Assembly: GCF_036246005.1 (NCBI RefSeq)
Contig: NZ_CP109171.1
Span: 2,034,001 to 2,098,000, forward strand
Direction: 5' to 3'
Source of the DNA: Streptomyces sp. NBC_01723
GTDB taxonomy: Bacteria > Actinomycetota > Actinomycetes > Streptomycetales > Streptomycetaceae
Length of the DNA stretch: 64,000 bases
In this document: positions 40,019 through 49,079 of the stretch, one piece after another
Layout of the letters: every line of letters starts with the position of its first letter
How positions within the stretch are numbered: position 1 is the first letter of the stretch
Made by a program: the position numbers and the translations under genes
The notes under the pieces: generated by a model
What the model saw: only the letters and a program-made list of their open reading frames with translations
What the model was told of the DNA's origin: nothing
The model's database searches: none

Positions 40019-41518
40019 ATGGCACGGATTGCGGTGATCGGCGCCGGGATGGGCGCGATGGCGGCCGCCGCCCGGCTGGCCGTCGCGGGCCACCGGGTGG
40101 TGGTGTACGAGCGGACGGGGACGTACGGCGGAGCCCTCGGCCGCTTCGAGCGGGACGGGTTCTCCTTCGACACCGGCCCCGGTCTGCTGCCGCTGCCCGC
40201 GGTCTGGCGCGATCTGTTCGTCAAGACCGGCAAGGAGCCGCTGGAGGACTGTGTCGAGCTGGTCCAGGTCGACCCGTCGTCACGGCACGTGTTCGCGGAC
40301 GGCACGGAGGTCGCGCTGCCGAACGCCTCCCGGGCCGGCGTGGTCGACGCCCTGGACGCGGCTCTCGGTCCGACGGCCGGGCGGCGCTGGAGCGACTTCC
40401 TCGTGCGGGCCCGCGAGGCCTGGGACCGGACGCGCCGCCCGCTCCTGGAGGAGCCCCTGTGGCCGAACTGGGAGGTGCTGGCCGAACGCGACCCCTACCC
40501 GTCGGTCCCGCACAAGCGGCTGCTGCGCACCCGCCGCGCCGGCACGCTCGCCGAGGTGGGTGCCTGGGAGCTGCGGGACGCCCGGCTCGCCGCCCTCCTG
40601 GGCAGCCACGCGCTGGCGTACGGCCTGGATCCCCGGACCGCCCCGGCGAACACCGCCGTGCTGCCGTACATGGAGTACGCGTTCGGGATGTGGTACGTGC
40701 GCGGTGGCGGCCTGCGGGAGCTGGCGCGCGCCGTGTACGAGCGGTGTCTGGCCCGCCGGGTCGAGTTCCGCTTCGACACCGAGGTCACCGAAGTGGTCGA
40801 GAAGGACGGCCGGGTGGCGGGCGTGGAGCTGGCCGAAGGGGGCCTGGCGGAGGCCGAGTTCGTGGTCGCCGGGGTGGCGCCGGACGTGCTGGACCGGCTG
40901 TGCGGCGGGTCGACGGTGCGGGGTGCGGGCGAAGTCCCGCCACAGCGCGGCGGGGCGAGCCGGCTGACGGTGCATCTGGCGCTGCGGGGTGGGCGTGACG
41001 AGGGCGCGGCACACCGGACGGTGGTGCACGCGCCGGACGGGGACGGCGAGTTGGACGCGCTGTTCGGCCCGGAGCCGCGCATGCCCGCGCGGGCGACCGT
41101 CACCGTCCTGCGGCCCGACGACCCGGCGCTGGTGCCGGACGGGGACCACGAGGCGGTCACTCTCAGTTCGGTGGTGCCCGCGGGCCGGAGAGTGGACGCC
41201 GAGGACGGGGCCGAACGCCTCGTCGATGCCGCCGAGCGGGCGATACCCGGGCTCCGCGACCGCCTCCTGTGGCGCGAGGTGCGCACTCCGGCCGACATCG
41301 CCGCGGCCACCGGCGTGGCGGGCGGGGCGATTCCGGTGCCGACGCTGGCGGCGGCCGGCGGACGGCTGCTGCACGCCGCGAACAACACGCGCGTGGCGGG
41401 CCTGTTCACGGTCGGCGGCTGGTCGCACCCCGGCGGGGGCCTCCCGCACGCGGGCATGTCGGGCGCGCTGGTCGCCGGACTCGTGGTGGAGGGACCGGAG
41501 TTCCGCGGCTCCCAGTGA
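40019..41518 (+). CDS. Phytoene desaturase-like FAD-dependent oxidoreductase
   Basis: 499 residues from the ATG at 40019; the upstream extension of the frame is not protein-like. The N-terminal dinucleotide-binding motif is VIGAGMGAMAAAARLAVAGHRVVVYERTG, followed by the GGALGRFERDGFSFDTGPGLL stretch typical of carotenoid desaturases. The C-terminus has LFTVGGWSHPGGGLPHAGMSG. No other carotenoid genes are nearby, so a carotenoid role is doubtful; it may act on another polyprenoid or amine-like substrate. Confidence 0.85.
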   Translation: MARIAVIGAGMGAMAAAARLAVAGHRVVVYERTGTYGGALGRFERDGFSFDTGPGLLPLPAVWRDLFVKTGKEPLEDCVELVQVDPSSRHVFADGTEVALPNASRAGVVDALDAALGPTAGRRWSDFLVRAREAWDRTRRPLLEEPLWPNWEVLAERDPYPSVPHKRLLRTRRAGTLAEVGAWELRDARLAALLGSHALAYGLDPRTAPANTAVLPYMEYAFGMWYVRGGGLRELARAVYERCLARRVEFRFDTEVTEVVEKDGRVAGVELAEGGLAEAEFVVAGVAPDVLDRLCGGSTVRGAGEVPPQRGGASRLTVHLALRGGRDEGAAHRTVVHAPDGDGELDALFGPEPRMPARATVTVLRPDDPALVPDGDHEAVTLSSVVPAGRRVDAEDGAERLVDAAERAIPGLRDRLLWREVRTPADIAAATGVAGGAIPVPTLAAAGGRLLHAANNTRVAGLFTVGGWSHPGGGLPHAGMSGALVAGLVVEGPEFRGSQ

Positions 41519-41554
41519 GCGACCGGGGACGGTCGCCGGACGCCGGAGGGGCCG

Positions 41555-42562
41555 TCAGAAGCGGTACTGCTCGTCGTATCCCTGGCCCTGTCCCTGGCCC
41601 TGCCCCTGGCTCTGACCCTGGGTCTGGCCGTTGTCCTGGTAGGGGTACTGCTGCTCCGGCGGGAGTTCGCCGCCGTAGGGGTCGTCGGTGCTGCGCTGCT
41701 GCGGCACCCACACCCCGCCGGCCGGGGTCTCGCCGCCGTAGCCGCCGTGCGTGCCGGTGGCGTACTGGTCCTGCCCGTAGCCCTGCTGGCCGTACTGCTG
41801 CTGCGCCCCGGTGGTGTCGTAGCCGCCGGTGTCGTAGGAGGCCCCGCCGTAGGCGTGGGTGCCGATGTACGGGTCGGAGTAGGCGGCGTACTGCTGCTGG
41901 GCGCCGGTGTCGTAGCCGTACCCCTGCTGCCCGTAGCCCGAGTAGTCGTAGGCGTAGGCCTGGTCGGCGCCCGGTGCGGCGGCGGCCGGTGCCTGCTGGT
42001 CGTGGCCGTAGCCGGAGTCGGCGTAGACGCCGTAGGAGCCGGTGTCGTCCGGCATCGGCTGCGGCTCGTAGACGGCGGTGGTCTCGGCGGCCGTGGGGGC
42101 GCCGGGCCGGGCCGGAGTGAAGACGTCGTCGCGGTCGTAGTCGTCGTGACCGTAGGACAGGCCGTCCTGGGACGGGGCGTGGCCGGCGTGGTCGTCGTAG
42201 CCGTCCCGGTGGCCCTGGCCGGCGTCGGCCGGTTCCAGACCGGAGACCTCCAGCGTCGGCTCCTGGCGGCCGCGTTCGGGACGGCCGCGCTTGCCGACGA
42301 GGCTCGCCGGGGCGTTGACCGCCCAGCCGGCCTCGAAGCCGCGGCGGAACGACAGCGTGACGTAGGTCTGGCCGACCGCGAAGGCGGCGGCACCCAGTCC
42401 GATGACGAGCACATTGGACATCAGCACGCCGGCGACCACGCCGACGAAGCCGCCGAAGGCGAGCAGTCGCCAGCGCAGCCGCGCCTTGTACTGCAGCAGC
42501 ACCTCACCGAGCAACCACAGCGCAACCACGCCGAACGCGATGTAGAGGACCGTCCAGCCCAT
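41555..42562 (-). CDS. Membrane protein with long Tyr/Gln/Gly-rich tail
   Basis: 335 residues from the ATG at 42562 with GAGAGGGG upstream; the frame is open further but the leader is not protein-like. Two to three membrane segments occupy residues 1-75 (MGWTVLYIAFGVVALWLLGEVLL...). Residues 100-335 are low-complexity, rich in Tyr, Gln, Gly, Asp and Ser (GYGQQGYGYD, TGAQQQYGQQ) and end in GQGQGQ repeats. The membrane part is conserved in Streptomyces as far as I recall, but the function is unknown. Confidence 0.82.
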   Translation of the reverse strand: MGWTVLYIAFGVVALWLLGEVLLQYKARLRWRLLAFGGFVGVVAGVLMSNVLVIGLGAAAFAVGQTYVTLSFRRGFEAGWAVNAPASLVGKRGRPERGRQEPTLEVSGLEPADAGQGHRDGYDDHAGHAPSQDGLSYGHDDYDRDDVFTPARPGAPTAAETTAVYEPQPMPDDTGSYGVYADSGYGHDQQAPAAAAPGADQAYAYDYSGYGQQGYGYDTGAQQQYAAYSDPYIGTHAYGGASYDTGGYDTTGAQQQYGQQGYGQDQYATGTHGGYGGETPAGGVWVPQQRSTDDPYGGELPPEQQYPYQDNGQTQGQSQGQGQGQGQGYDEQYRF

Positions 42563-42618
42563 GTACGCCCCTCTCCCAGTGGCCGTTACGCAGTGTGTCG
42601 TAAGTATGTGCGGCCGGT

Positions 42619-43551
<933 letters not shown>

Positions 43552-43648
43552 TTAGCCAGGGGGCGGCGGTCACCCAACCGGATGCGGGATATTTGTCCGC
43601 ATTGTCGATTTGTTGTCCACCCCTTGGACACATGCCTCCGGCATCCGC

Positions 43649-44308
43649 CTACGGCTGCCGCAGCCGCTTCGCGAACTCGGCCGCGGCCGCGCCCGGATCC
43701 TCGGCGGCGGTGATCGCGCGGACCACGACGACCCGCCGGGCGCCCGCCTCCAGCACCTCGTCGAGGTTGCCGAGGTCGATGCCGCCGATGGCGAACCAGG
43801 GGCGGTCGGTGCCCAGCGACGCGGTGTGGCGGACCAGGTCGAGGCCGGGGGCGTGACGGCCGGGCTTGGTGGGGGTGGGCCAGCACGGGCCGGTGCAGAA
43901 GTAGTCCACGCCGTCCTGGACGGCCGCCGCGGAGGCCTCGGACCCGGCGTGCGTGGAGCGCCCGATGAGGACGTCGTCGCCGAGGATCGCGCGGGCGGCG
44001 GGCACCGGGAGGTCGCCCTGGCCGAGGTGCAGCACGTCGGCGCGGGCGGCGTGCGCGACGTCCGCGCGGTCGTTGACCGCGAGGAGCTTGCCGTGCCGGG
44101 CGCAGGCGTCGGCGAGGACCGCCAGGTGCTCCAGCTCCTCGGCGGCCTCCATGCCCTTGTCGCGCAGCTGCACGATGTCGACGCCGCCGGCCAGTACGGC
44201 GTCCAGGAACTCGGGCAGGTCGCCCTGGCTCCGGCGGGCGTCCGTGCACAGGTAGAGCCGGGCGTCGGCGAGCCGGGCGCGGGCGGTGGTCGGAGCGTTG
44301 TCGGGCAT
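43649..44308 (-). CDS. thiE: Thiamine-phosphate synthase
   Basis: 219 residues from the ATG at 44308. It has [16 protein letters not shown] (pyrophosphate binding), [30 protein letters not shown] and [10 protein letters not shown], all typical TIM-barrel ThiE motifs. It joins HMP-PP and the thiazole phosphate to give thiamine phosphate. It is separated from thiOSG by about 2.3 kb and is on the opposite strand, and no TPP riboswitch precedes it. Confidence 0.95.
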   Translation of the reverse strand: MPDNAPTTARARLADARLYLCTDARRSQGDLPEFLDAVLAGGVDIVQLRDKGMEAAEELEHLAVLADACARHGKLLAVNDRADVAHAARADVLHLGQGDLPVPAARAILGDDVLIGRSTHAGSEASAAAVQDGVDYFCTGPCWPTPTKPGRHAPGLDLVRHTASLGTDRPWFAIGGIDLGNLDEVLEAGARRVVVVRAITAAEDPGAAAAEFAKRLRQP

Positions 44309-44364
44309 GCGGGTGTCCCCCGGGTCGGTGGATGGCGTGGACGGCGCGGGCCGCACGGCCGTGC

Positions 44365-44406
44365 GGCGTACGGGCCGCGGACCGTGAGGGCCGCGGCCCG
44401 TACGCC
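44365..44406 (-). terminator. 16-bp perfect hairpin after the Rv2175c-like gene
   Basis: Arms 44365-44380 and 44391-44406, 10-nt loop. It is just beyond the stop at 44422 and before thiE on the same strand, so thiE probably has its own promoter. Confidence 0.75.
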
Positions 44407-44421
44407 GGGCGATGGGTCGGG

Positions 44422-44787
44422 TCAGACGGCGAGCGCCTGGGCGCGGCGCTTCACCTCCGTGCCGCGATTCTCACTCAGCGCCTGTGCCGGGGTGCCCGGC
44501 AGGGTCGGGTCGGGGGTGAAGAGCCACTCCAGCATCTCCTCCGGCGTGAAGCCGTCGTCCCGCAGCAGCGTCAGGGTCCCGACCAGGCCCTTGACGACCT
44601 TGTCCTCGTCGATGAAGGCCGCCGGAATGTGCAGCGCGCGGTTCTCACCCCGGCGTACGGCGATGAGCTGGCCTTCCTTGATCAGCTGGCGTACGCGGGT
44701 CACCTCGACGCCGAGCATTTCGGCGATGTCGGGAACGGTGAGCCAGGCAGGCACGAGAGCATCGGTCTTTGCGTCAATCTCGGTCAC
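44422..44787 (-). CDS. Rv2175c-family winged helix DNA-binding protein
   Basis: 121 residues from a GTG start. [44 protein letters not shown] is a MerR/excisionase-like helix-turn-helix plus wing (about 15-60), followed by a helical C-terminal domain ([27 protein letters not shown]). M. tuberculosis Rv2175c is a substrate of the PASTA kinase PknL, which loses DNA binding when phosphorylated. A PknL-like kinase is encoded 4.3 kb away here, suggesting a conserved link. The DNA target is unknown. Confidence 0.88.
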   Translation of the reverse strand: MTEIDAKTDALVPAWLTVPDIAEMLGVEVTRVRQLIKEGQLIAVRRGENRALHIPAAFIDEDKVVKGLVGTLTLLRDDGFTPEEMLEWLFTPDPTLPGTPAQALSENRGTEVKRRAQALAV

Positions 44788-44844
44788 GTCTCCAGCCTGC
44801 CATCTGGCACTGACAGGAGGAAGCCGGACCCGTCCGGACCGGTG

Positions 44845-46116
44845 TCAGGCCGTCGCCCCCTTGAGCGGCCTCGCCGGGTCGGCCAGCAGCACCGGGTCCA
44901 TCGTCGTGCCCGCCTGGATCAGCCGCTTTCCCTGCGCCAGGTCGCGGGGGCGGCCCACCGCGAGCAGGGCCACCAGCCGGTTCTCGCGCAGCCAGCAGAC
45001 CGTCCAGGCCGGGCCCGTGCGGTCCCCGCGCCACAGGACCGTGTCGGCGGCCGTGTGGTGACCGGCGTACTGGACGAAGCGGCCGAACTGCTCGGACCAG
45101 AAGTACGGCACCGGGTCGTACGCCGCCGGGGTCTCGTCCGCGGGGGCGCCGACGATGTCGGCGGCGACGGTGCGCGGGCCCTGGAGGGCGTTGTCCCAGT
45201 GGTGCACCAGGAGCCGCTCGCCGTAGCGGGCGGAGGGGAAGGAGGCGCAGTCGCCGACCGCGTGCACGTCCGGCGCCGAGGTGCGCAGGAGGTCGTCGGC
45301 CAGGACCTCGCCGTGCGTGCCGAGGGAGATCCCGGAGCCGGCGAGCCACGCGGTGGAGGGGCGGGCGCCGATGCCGACGACGACCGCGTCGGCGGGCAGC
45401 CGGGTGCCGTCGTCGAGCAGGACCCGGAGGGGCTCCCCCGGGTCGCCGGGCTCGACACGCTCCACGCGCGCGTGGGTGCGCAGTGCGGCGCCCGCTTCGG
45501 CGTACCAGGCGGTCATCGGCGCGGCCACCTCGGCGGGCAGCGCGTCGGCGAGCGGCCGGTCGGCGGCCTCCACCACGGTCACCGCGCAGCCCGCCTCACG
45601 CGCGGCGGTGGCGAACTCGGCGCCGATCCAGCCGGCGCCGACGACGACGATGTCGTGGCGGCGGGCGAGCACGGGGCGCAGCCGTTCGGCGTCGTCCAGG
45701 GTGCGCAGCAGGTGCACGCCCGGCACGCCGTCGGTACCGGGGAGCCGGACCGGTTCGGCGCCGGTCGCGAGGACGAGGGCGTCGTACGGCACGGGACCCT
45801 CGGAGGTGTCCAGGAGGTGCTCGCCGGGGCGGACGCCCAGGGCCTCGCAGCCGAGCCGCAGGGTGATGCCGAGTGCCTCGAAGTCGACGTCGAAGGCGGA
45901 GCCCTCGGCCGTGCCGAGCAGGACGGCCTTGGACAGCGGGGGCCGGTCGTAGGGCTGGTGGGGTTCGGCGCCGATCACTGTCAGGGTGCCGGTGAAGCCC
46001 TGTTCCCGCAGGGCGACGGCGGTCTGCACGCCCGCCATGCCGGCACCCACCACGACCACGCGGCGCGCGTCGTCCGCCGCCGGTTCCGGTCCCCGCTCCC
46101 GCGTCTGCTCGCTCAC
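44845..46116 (-). CDS. NAD(P)/FAD-dependent ferredoxin-reductase-type oxidoreductase
   Basis: 423 residues from a GTG start. Two dinucleotide-binding folds are visible: VVVVGAGMAGVQTAVALRE (FAD) and DIVVVGAGWIGAEFATAAREAG (NAD). YDRPPLSK and APDVHAVGDCASFP are typical of putidaredoxin/rhodocoxin reductases and AIF-like flavoproteins. It may feed electrons from NAD(P)H to a ferredoxin or P450, but no such partner gene is adjacent. A perfect palindrome lies 18-32 bp before the start codon. Confidence 0.9.
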   Translation of the reverse strand: MSEQTRERGPEPAADDARRVVVVGAGMAGVQTAVALREQGFTGTLTVIGAEPHQPYDRPPLSKAVLLGTAEGSAFDVDFEALGITLRLGCEALGVRPGEHLLDTSEGPVPYDALVLATGAEPVRLPGTDGVPGVHLLRTLDDAERLRPVLARRHDIVVVGAGWIGAEFATAAREAGCAVTVVEAADRPLADALPAEVAAPMTAWYAEAGAALRTHARVERVEPGDPGEPLRVLLDDGTRLPADAVVVGIGARPSTAWLAGSGISLGTHGEVLADDLLRTSAPDVHAVGDCASFPSARYGERLLVHHWDNALQGPRTVAADIVGAPADETPAAYDPVPYFWSEQFGRFVQYAGHHTAADTVLWRGDRTGPAWTVCWLRENRLVALLAVGRPRDLAQGKRLIQAGTTMDPVLLADPARPLKGATA

Positions 46117-46133
46117 CTGATCACCTTAGCCAC

Positions 46134-46148
46134 CTGACAATTTGTCAG
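46134..46148. promoter_or_regulatory. 15-bp perfect palindrome before the flavoprotein gene
   Basis: CTGACAA-T-TTGTCAG, with 7-bp arms. It lies between the flavoprotein start (46116) and the end of the next gene (46149), in a very compact 32-bp gap. The shape suggests a repressor operator. Confidence 0.55.
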
Positions 46149-46499
46149 TCAGCGGTCGTGCACCGTGACCTGCTCCACAACGCTCGTGCCGCGGCCGGGG
46201 CGCGACTCCCACTCCCAGCTCTCCTCCAGGCGCACCCGGCCGTCCGGCAGCTCCACCACGGTCGACACGCAGTGCCCCGACGCCGTGCTGCCGTCGGTTC
46301 TGAGCTGCACGTACCGGAAGTCGAGCCGGTCCCCCGCGCGGGTACCCACCAGGTGGCCGCGGACGACGTCACCGCCCGCGTAGTCGGCCCAGACGGCGCC
46401 GTCCCGCTCGTGGTAGGTGAACCGGGTGCGGGTGCCCACCTGGCCGGGCGCCTGGTCGGCGACGGGGGCGAGGACGAGACCGTCGAGTGAACGGGGCAC
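46149..46499 (-). CDS. Small conserved protein, probable beta-barrel fold
   Basis: 116 residues from the GTG at 46499 with AGGGAG upstream. The open frame extends to 46718 but crosses the TPP riboswitch of the opposite strand. The sequence alternates strand-like segments (TRFTYHERDGAVWADYAGG, VRGHLVGTRAGDRLDFRYVQL, VVELPDGRVRLEESWEWE) typical of a lipocalin- or avidin-like barrel. Similar proteins are sometimes labelled N-acetylglutamate synthase, but I see no acetyltransferase motif. Function unknown. Confidence 0.7.
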   Translation of the reverse strand: MPRSLDGLVLAPVADQAPGQVGTRTRFTYHERDGAVWADYAGGDVVRGHLVGTRAGDRLDFRYVQLRTDGSTASGHCVSTVVELPDGRVRLEESWEWESRPGRGTSVVEQVTVHDR

Positions 46500-46556
46500 G
46501 GGCGGAGGCTCCCTTACGAGTGCGTGGCGCTGCGGGCTAGGCTGGCCAACGTAAAG

Positions 46557-46653
46557 CACTCGCGGGAGCCCGGACGCACCGGGCTGAGAGGGAGGCTGGC
46601 GGCCTCCGACCGTACGAACCTGATCCGGGTCATGCCGGCGAAGGGAGGGGCTG
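46557..46653 (+). promoter_or_regulatory. TPP riboswitch (THI element) upstream of thiO
   Basis: The conserved CTGAGA (46584-46589) and ACCTGATC (46618-46625) blocks are present in the right order, with GGGTCATGCCGGCGAAGGGA closing the aptamer. The thiO Shine-Dalgarno GGGAGGGG follows directly. No terminator hairpin is seen, so translational control by ribosome-site sequestration is likely. Confidence 0.93.
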
Positions 46654-46660
46654 GACGCCC

Positions 46661-47890
46661 ATGCCGTCCTCATCACACAGCTCGTCACACACCGTGTCGT
46701 CGCACACCATGTCGTCACCCACCGTGTCCCGTACGCCCGACGTCCTCGTGGTGGGCGGTGGCGTCATCGGTCTGGTCACCGCCTGGCGGGCCGCCCAGCG
46801 CGGGCTCGTCACGGCCCTCGTCGACCCCGAGCCCGGCGGCGGGGCGGCGCAGGTGGCGGCCGGGATGCTGGCCGCCGTCACGGAGCTGCACTACGGCGAG
46901 CAGACGCTGCTCTCGCTGAACCTCGCCTCGGCCGGCCGCTACCCGGAGTTCGCGGCCGAGCTGACCGACGTCACCGGCCATGACCTGGGTTACCGCCGCT
47001 GCGGCACCCTCGCCGTCGCGCTGGACGCCGACGACCGGGCCCACCTGCGCGAACTGCACGCGCTCCAGCAGCGCTCCGGCCTGGAGTCGGAGTGGCTGTC
47101 GGGGCGTGAGTGCCGGCGCCTGGAGCCGATGCTCGCGCCGGGCGTGCGCGGGGGCCTGCGGGTGGACGGCGACCACCAGATCGACCCCCGGCGCCTCACC
47201 CACGCGCTCGTGGCCGCGTGTGAACGGGCGGGCGTGGTCTTCCACCGGGTGTGGGCCGACCGGCTCACCGTCGGGCCCGGGGAACGGGCCACCGGGATCG
47301 CCACCGCCGACGGGACCGCGCTGGAGGCCGGGCAGGTGGTGCTGGCCGGGGGCAGCCTGAGCGGGCGGCTCGCGGGCGTACCGGACGCCGTGCTGCCGCC
47401 GGTGCGGCCGGTGAAGGGGCAGGTGCTGCGGCTGACGATGCCGCGGACGCACGGGCCGCTGCTGAACCGCACGGTGCGCGCGGTGGTGCGCGGCAACCAC
47501 GTCTACCTGGTGCCCCGGGAGAGCGGCGAGCTGGTCGTCGGCGCCACCAGCGAGGAGATGGGCTGGGACACCACGGTGACCGCGGGGGGCGTCTACGAGC
47601 TGCTGCGCGACGCCCACGAGCTGGTCCCCGGCATCACCGAGCTGCCTCTGACGGAGACTCGCGCGGGCCTGCGCCCCACCTCCCCCGACAACGCCCCGCT
47701 GCTCGGGCCGACCGGCCTCGACGGGCTGCTGCTGGCCACCGGGCACCACCGCAACGGCGTCCTGCTCACCCCCGTCACCGGCGACGCCATGGCGCACGCC
47801 CTGACCACCGGAGAGCTGCCGGACGAGGCCCGCCCCTTCACCCCCCGGCGCTTCGCCGCCGCCCCCGCACTCTCGGAGCAGTCCGCATGA
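46661..47890 (+). CDS. thiO: Glycine oxidase ThiO
   Basis: 409 residues from the ATG at 46661. After a Ser/Thr/His-rich leader of about 25 residues, the FAD motif VLVVGGGVIGLVTAWRAAQRG begins. VVGATSEEMGWDT and GLLLATGHHRNGVLLTP are typical of DAAO-type enzymes. It oxidises glycine to dehydroglycine/glyoxylate imine for thiazole synthesis in aerobes. The leader is encoded by three 15-bp tandem units (46682-46726); an internal ATG at 46709 could be an alternative start. It overlaps thiS by 4 bp. Confidence 0.93.
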   Translation: MPSSSHSSSHTVSSHTMSSPTVSRTPDVLVVGGGVIGLVTAWRAAQRGLVTALVDPEPGGGAAQVAAGMLAAVTELHYGEQTLLSLNLASAGRYPEFAAELTDVTGHDLGYRRCGTLAVALDADDRAHLRELHALQQRSGLESEWLSGRECRRLEPMLAPGVRGGLRVDGDHQIDPRRLTHALVAACERAGVVFHRVWADRLTVGPGERATGIATADGTALEAGQVVLAGGSLSGRLAGVPDAVLPPVRPVKGQVLRLTMPRTHGPLLNRTVRAVVRGNHVYLVPRESGELVVGATSEEMGWDTTVTAGGVYELLRDAHELVPGITELPLTETRAGLRPTSPDNAPLLGPTGLDGLLLATGHHRNGVLLTPVTGDAMAHALTTGELPDEARPFTPRRFAAAPALSEQSA

Positions 47891-48087
47891 ACATCTCCGT
47901 CAACGGCGAGCCGCGCGAGGTGGCTCCCGGTACGGCCCTGGACGCCCTGGTGGGCACGCTCACCACCGCGCCGTCCGGAGTGGCCGCCGCCCTGAACGAA
48001 ACCGTGGTCCCGCGCGCGCGGTGGTCCGCCACCGCCCTGGCCGACGGCGACCGCGTCGAGGTCCTCACCGCTGTGCAAGGAGGCTGA
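47887..48087 (+). CDS. thiS: Thiazole sulfur-carrier protein ThiS
   Basis: 66 residues, ATG overlapping the thiO stop (ATGA). It has the MNISVNGEPREV ubiquitin-like start and ends in the essential Gly-Gly (VLTAVQGG). The C-terminus is converted to thiocarboxylate and donates sulfur to ThiG. No thiF lies in the window. An AAGGAGG ribosome binding site for thiG overlaps its 3' end. Confidence 0.95.
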   Translation: MNISVNGEPREVAPGTALDALVGTLTTAPSGVAAALNETVVPRARWSATALADGDRVEVLTAVQGG

Positions 48088-48888
<801 letters not shown>

Positions 48889-49079
48889 GCCTGCGTCGAA
48901 CCGCGTCCTCCACCCGTTTCCGGTCGGGAAAGAGGTTGGCCTCTCCCGTGGGGTGCGGCGTCGGCGGCCGACCCGTCGTGACCGGGTACGTGTCACGTCC
49001 GTCACAGGTGCGCTGCAGTACCGCCCCGGTGGCGGGCGGCGAGCGCGGGGTGTCGGTCGCGGCTCGTACACTCGCCTGC

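Noticed and set aside
40019..41518. Carotenoid biosynthesis cluster
   Set aside because: Only a single desaturase-like gene is present; no crtB, crtE or cyclase genes are nearby.
46149..46499. N-acetylglutamate synthase label for the 116-residue protein
   Set aside because: No GNAT or ArgJ-type motif is visible, and the protein is far too short for an amino-acid kinase-type enzyme.
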